From RGIG3009 sp045541305 (GTDB lineage: Bacteria; Bacillota; Clostridia; Oscillospirales; Acutalibacteraceae): a stretch of DNA of 25,767 bases. The translations under genes were made by a program, and so were the position numbers. Location of the stretch: positions 1 to 25,767 of the forward strand of contig JAZQIV010000033.1 in the NCBI GenBank assembly GCA_045541305.1, given 5' to 3'. Below, piece after piece: positions 24,387 through 25,767 of the stretch. Position 1 is the stretch's first letter. The number at the start of each line of letters is the position of its first letter. Below the pieces are notes generated by a model. The model was given only the letters and a program-made list of their open reading frames with translations. It ran no database searches and was not told the origin of the DNA.

Positions 24387-25767
24387 GTGGCACAGTTTGC
24401 AAAAGAAATTGAAAAGCGCCGTACGTTTGCGATTATTTCGCATCCGGACGCCGGTAAAACCACTTTAACCGAGAAATTCCTGCTGTACGGTGGGGCGATT
24501 GCATCTGCCGGTATGGTCAAAGGTAAAAAGTCGATGAAGCACGCAGTTTCCGACTGGATGGAGATTGAAAAGCAAAGAGGTATTTCGGTAACCTCTTCTG
24601 TTTTGCAATTTGAATATGATGGGTATTGCATCAATATTTTGGACACGCCCGGACACCAGGATTTCTCTGAAGATACGTATCGCACATTGATGGCGGCCGA
24701 CTCCGCGGTAATGGTGATAGATGCTTCCAAGGGCGTGGAAAAGCAAACCATTAAACTTTTTAAGGTTTGCATGTTGCGCGATATCCCCGTATTCACGTTC
24801 ATCAACAAAATGGACCGTGAGGCGAAAGATCCGTATGATTTGATGGCGGATATCGAAAGCGTTCTCGGCATTCGCACCTATCCCATTAACTGGCCGATCG
24901 GTTCCGGCAAAGATTTCAAAGGCGTTTACGAGCGCGAGAAAGAGCGTGTGTTATCCTTTACGTACAACGGTATCGGTCACGAGGCGGACGAAAAGGTGAC
25001 GGATATGGATGATCCTGCGTTGAAAGAGTTGCTGGGCGATACGCTGTACCAGACGTTAATGGATGACCGTGAATTGCTGGACGGAGCCGGCGGCGATTTT
25101 GATTTGGATGCGGTTCGTCATGGAAAACTCTCACCGGTGTTTTTCGGTTCGGCATTAACCAATTTCGGTGTGGAGCCTTTCCTGGAAAACTTTTTGAAAA
25201 TGACGACGGCGCCGCTTCCACGCACCGCTTCAATCGGCGAGATTGATCCGTTTGACGATAGTTTTTCGGCCTTTGTGTTCAAAATTCAAGCAAACATGAA
25301 CAAAGCGCACCGTGACCGTATTGCGTTCATGCGCATTTGCTCGGGTAAGTTTGAAAAGGGACAAGAGGTTTTCCACGTTCAAGGTGAGCGAAAAATCAAA
25401 TTGTCGCAGCCCCAGCAGATGATGGCACAGGACCGCGAAATCGTGGAAGAAGCGTATGCCGGTGATATCATCGGCGTATTCGATCCCGGTATTTTTTCCA
25501 TTGGTGATACGGTGTGTGCGTCTTCCAAAAAATTTGAATACGAGGGTATCCCCACGTTTGCCCCGGAGCATTTCCGCTTAGTGCGCCAAAAAGATACCAT
25601 GAAACGAAAACAGTTTATTAAGGGCACGTCACAGATTGCGCAGGAGGGTGCCATCCAGATCTTCCAAGAACCGGGCGGCGGTATGGAAGAGGTGATTGTC
25701 GGCGTGGTCGGCACGCTGCAGTTTGACGTGTTGGAATATCGCTTGAACAACGAATACGGCGTAGATG
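24387..25767 (+). CDS. prfC: Peptide chain release factor 3, C-terminus cut by window end
   Basis: A translational GTPase that removes RF1 or RF2 from the ribosome after peptide release. About 460 of the usual 520-530 codons are present and the frame is open to the window end. The G domain shows SHPDAGKTTLTEK (G1, 18-30), an RGISVTSS switch region, DTPGHQDF (G3) and NKMDRE (G4). The IS(H)PDAGKTT form and the segment DFSEDTYRTLMAADSA separate RF3 from EF-G. Domain 2 follows (FKIQANMNKAHRDRIAFMRI), and the last residues QFDVLEYRLNNEYGVD belong to domain 3. The start is GTG 24387, with GAGGGG 10 nt upstream. No terminator is seen between cca and this gene. Confidence 0.95.
   Translation, partial: MAQFAKEIEKRRTFAIISHPDAGKTTLTEKFLLYGGAIASAGMVKGKKSMKHAVSDWMEIEKQRGISVTSSVLQFEYDGYCINILDTPGHQDFSEDTYRTLMAADSAVMVIDASKGVEKQTIKLFKVCMLRDIPVFTFINKMDREAKDPYDLMADIESVLGIRTYPINWPIGSGKDFKGVYEREKERVLSFTYNGIGHEADEKVTDMDDPALKELLGDTLYQTLMDDRELLDGAGGDFDLDAVRHGKLSPVFFGSALTNFGVEPFLENFLKMTTAPLPRTASIGEIDPFDDSFSAFVFKIQANMNKAHRDRIAFMRICSGKFEKGQEVFHVQGERKIKLSQPQQMMAQDREIVEEAYAGDIIGVFDPGIFSIGDTVCASSKKFEYEGIPTFAPEHFRLVRQKDTMKRKQFIKGTSQIAQEGAIQIFQEPGGGMEEVIVGVVGTLQFDVLEYRLNNEYGVD

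Noticed and set aside
24356..24877. A 173-codon minus-strand open frame at the start of prfC
   Set aside because: Opposite the conserved RF3 G domain, with no motif or promoter; a shadow frame.
1..25767. CRISPR array, insertion sequence or phage module
   Set aside because: No regularly spaced direct repeats, transposase, integrase or phage structural genes were seen on either strand.

Overview
The window looks like a chromosomal segment from a Firmicute of the class Clostridia, most likely an Oscillospiraceae (Ruminococcaceae)-type gut or anaerobe genome. The evidence is purine-rich Shine-Dalgarno sites, housekeeping sigma-type TTGACA/TATAAT promoters, a Gram-positive style lipoprotein and membrane-anchored wall hydrolases with Thr/Ser-rich linkers, separate secD and secF, and protein sequences of clostridial flavour. 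This placement is inferred from sequence character, not from a search. Gene density is high, and no insertion sequence, phage gene or CRISPR array is visible.

Region 1 (1-7470, minus strand) is a tightly packed arginine biosynthesis operon in the order argG-argH-argC-argJ-argB-argD-argF, with argF cut by the window start. It encodes the cyclic acetyl-ornithine route: ArgJ recycles the acetyl group, then ArgB, ArgC and ArgD lead to acetylornithine, and ArgF, ArgG and ArgH lead to arginine. It is read from a consensus promoter (7420-7449) with an ARG-box-like operator directly upstream (7457-7470). A second, more symmetrical box lies 136 bp away (7593-7606), next to the divergent promoter of a YwaF/TMEM164-like membrane protein gene (7700-8515).

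Region 2 (8496-10417) holds a putP sodium/proline symporter convergent with the ywaF-like gene across a shared bidirectional terminator, and a tRNA-Leu(UAG) gene with its own promoter and terminator.

Region 3 (10544-15190, plus strand) is a two-gene cell-surface operon. A lipoprotein with an intact GHL10 (DUF187/DigH/YngK-type) glycoside hydrolase-like domain is followed by a 1034-residue membrane-anchored protein. That protein fuses a degenerate GHL10-like domain, two beta-rich segments and a C-terminal zinc N-acetylmuramoyl-L-alanine amidase. This is the most distinctive part of the window and suggests coupled stripping and cutting of peptidoglycan.

Region 4 (15217-20577) contains birA (no DNA-binding domain, TTG start) overlapping end to end with a YjjG-type HAD phosphatase, then the secD-secF pair with its own promoter and terminator, and a class I (Aminotran_MocR / AspT-type) aminotransferase.

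Region 5 (20606-25767) contains a minus-strand pair: a phosphodiester glycosidase (NAGPA) domain membrane protein and a membrane-anchored protein of unknown function. It is divergent from a CCA tRNA nucleotidyltransferase gene, which is followed by prfC (RF3), cut by the window end.
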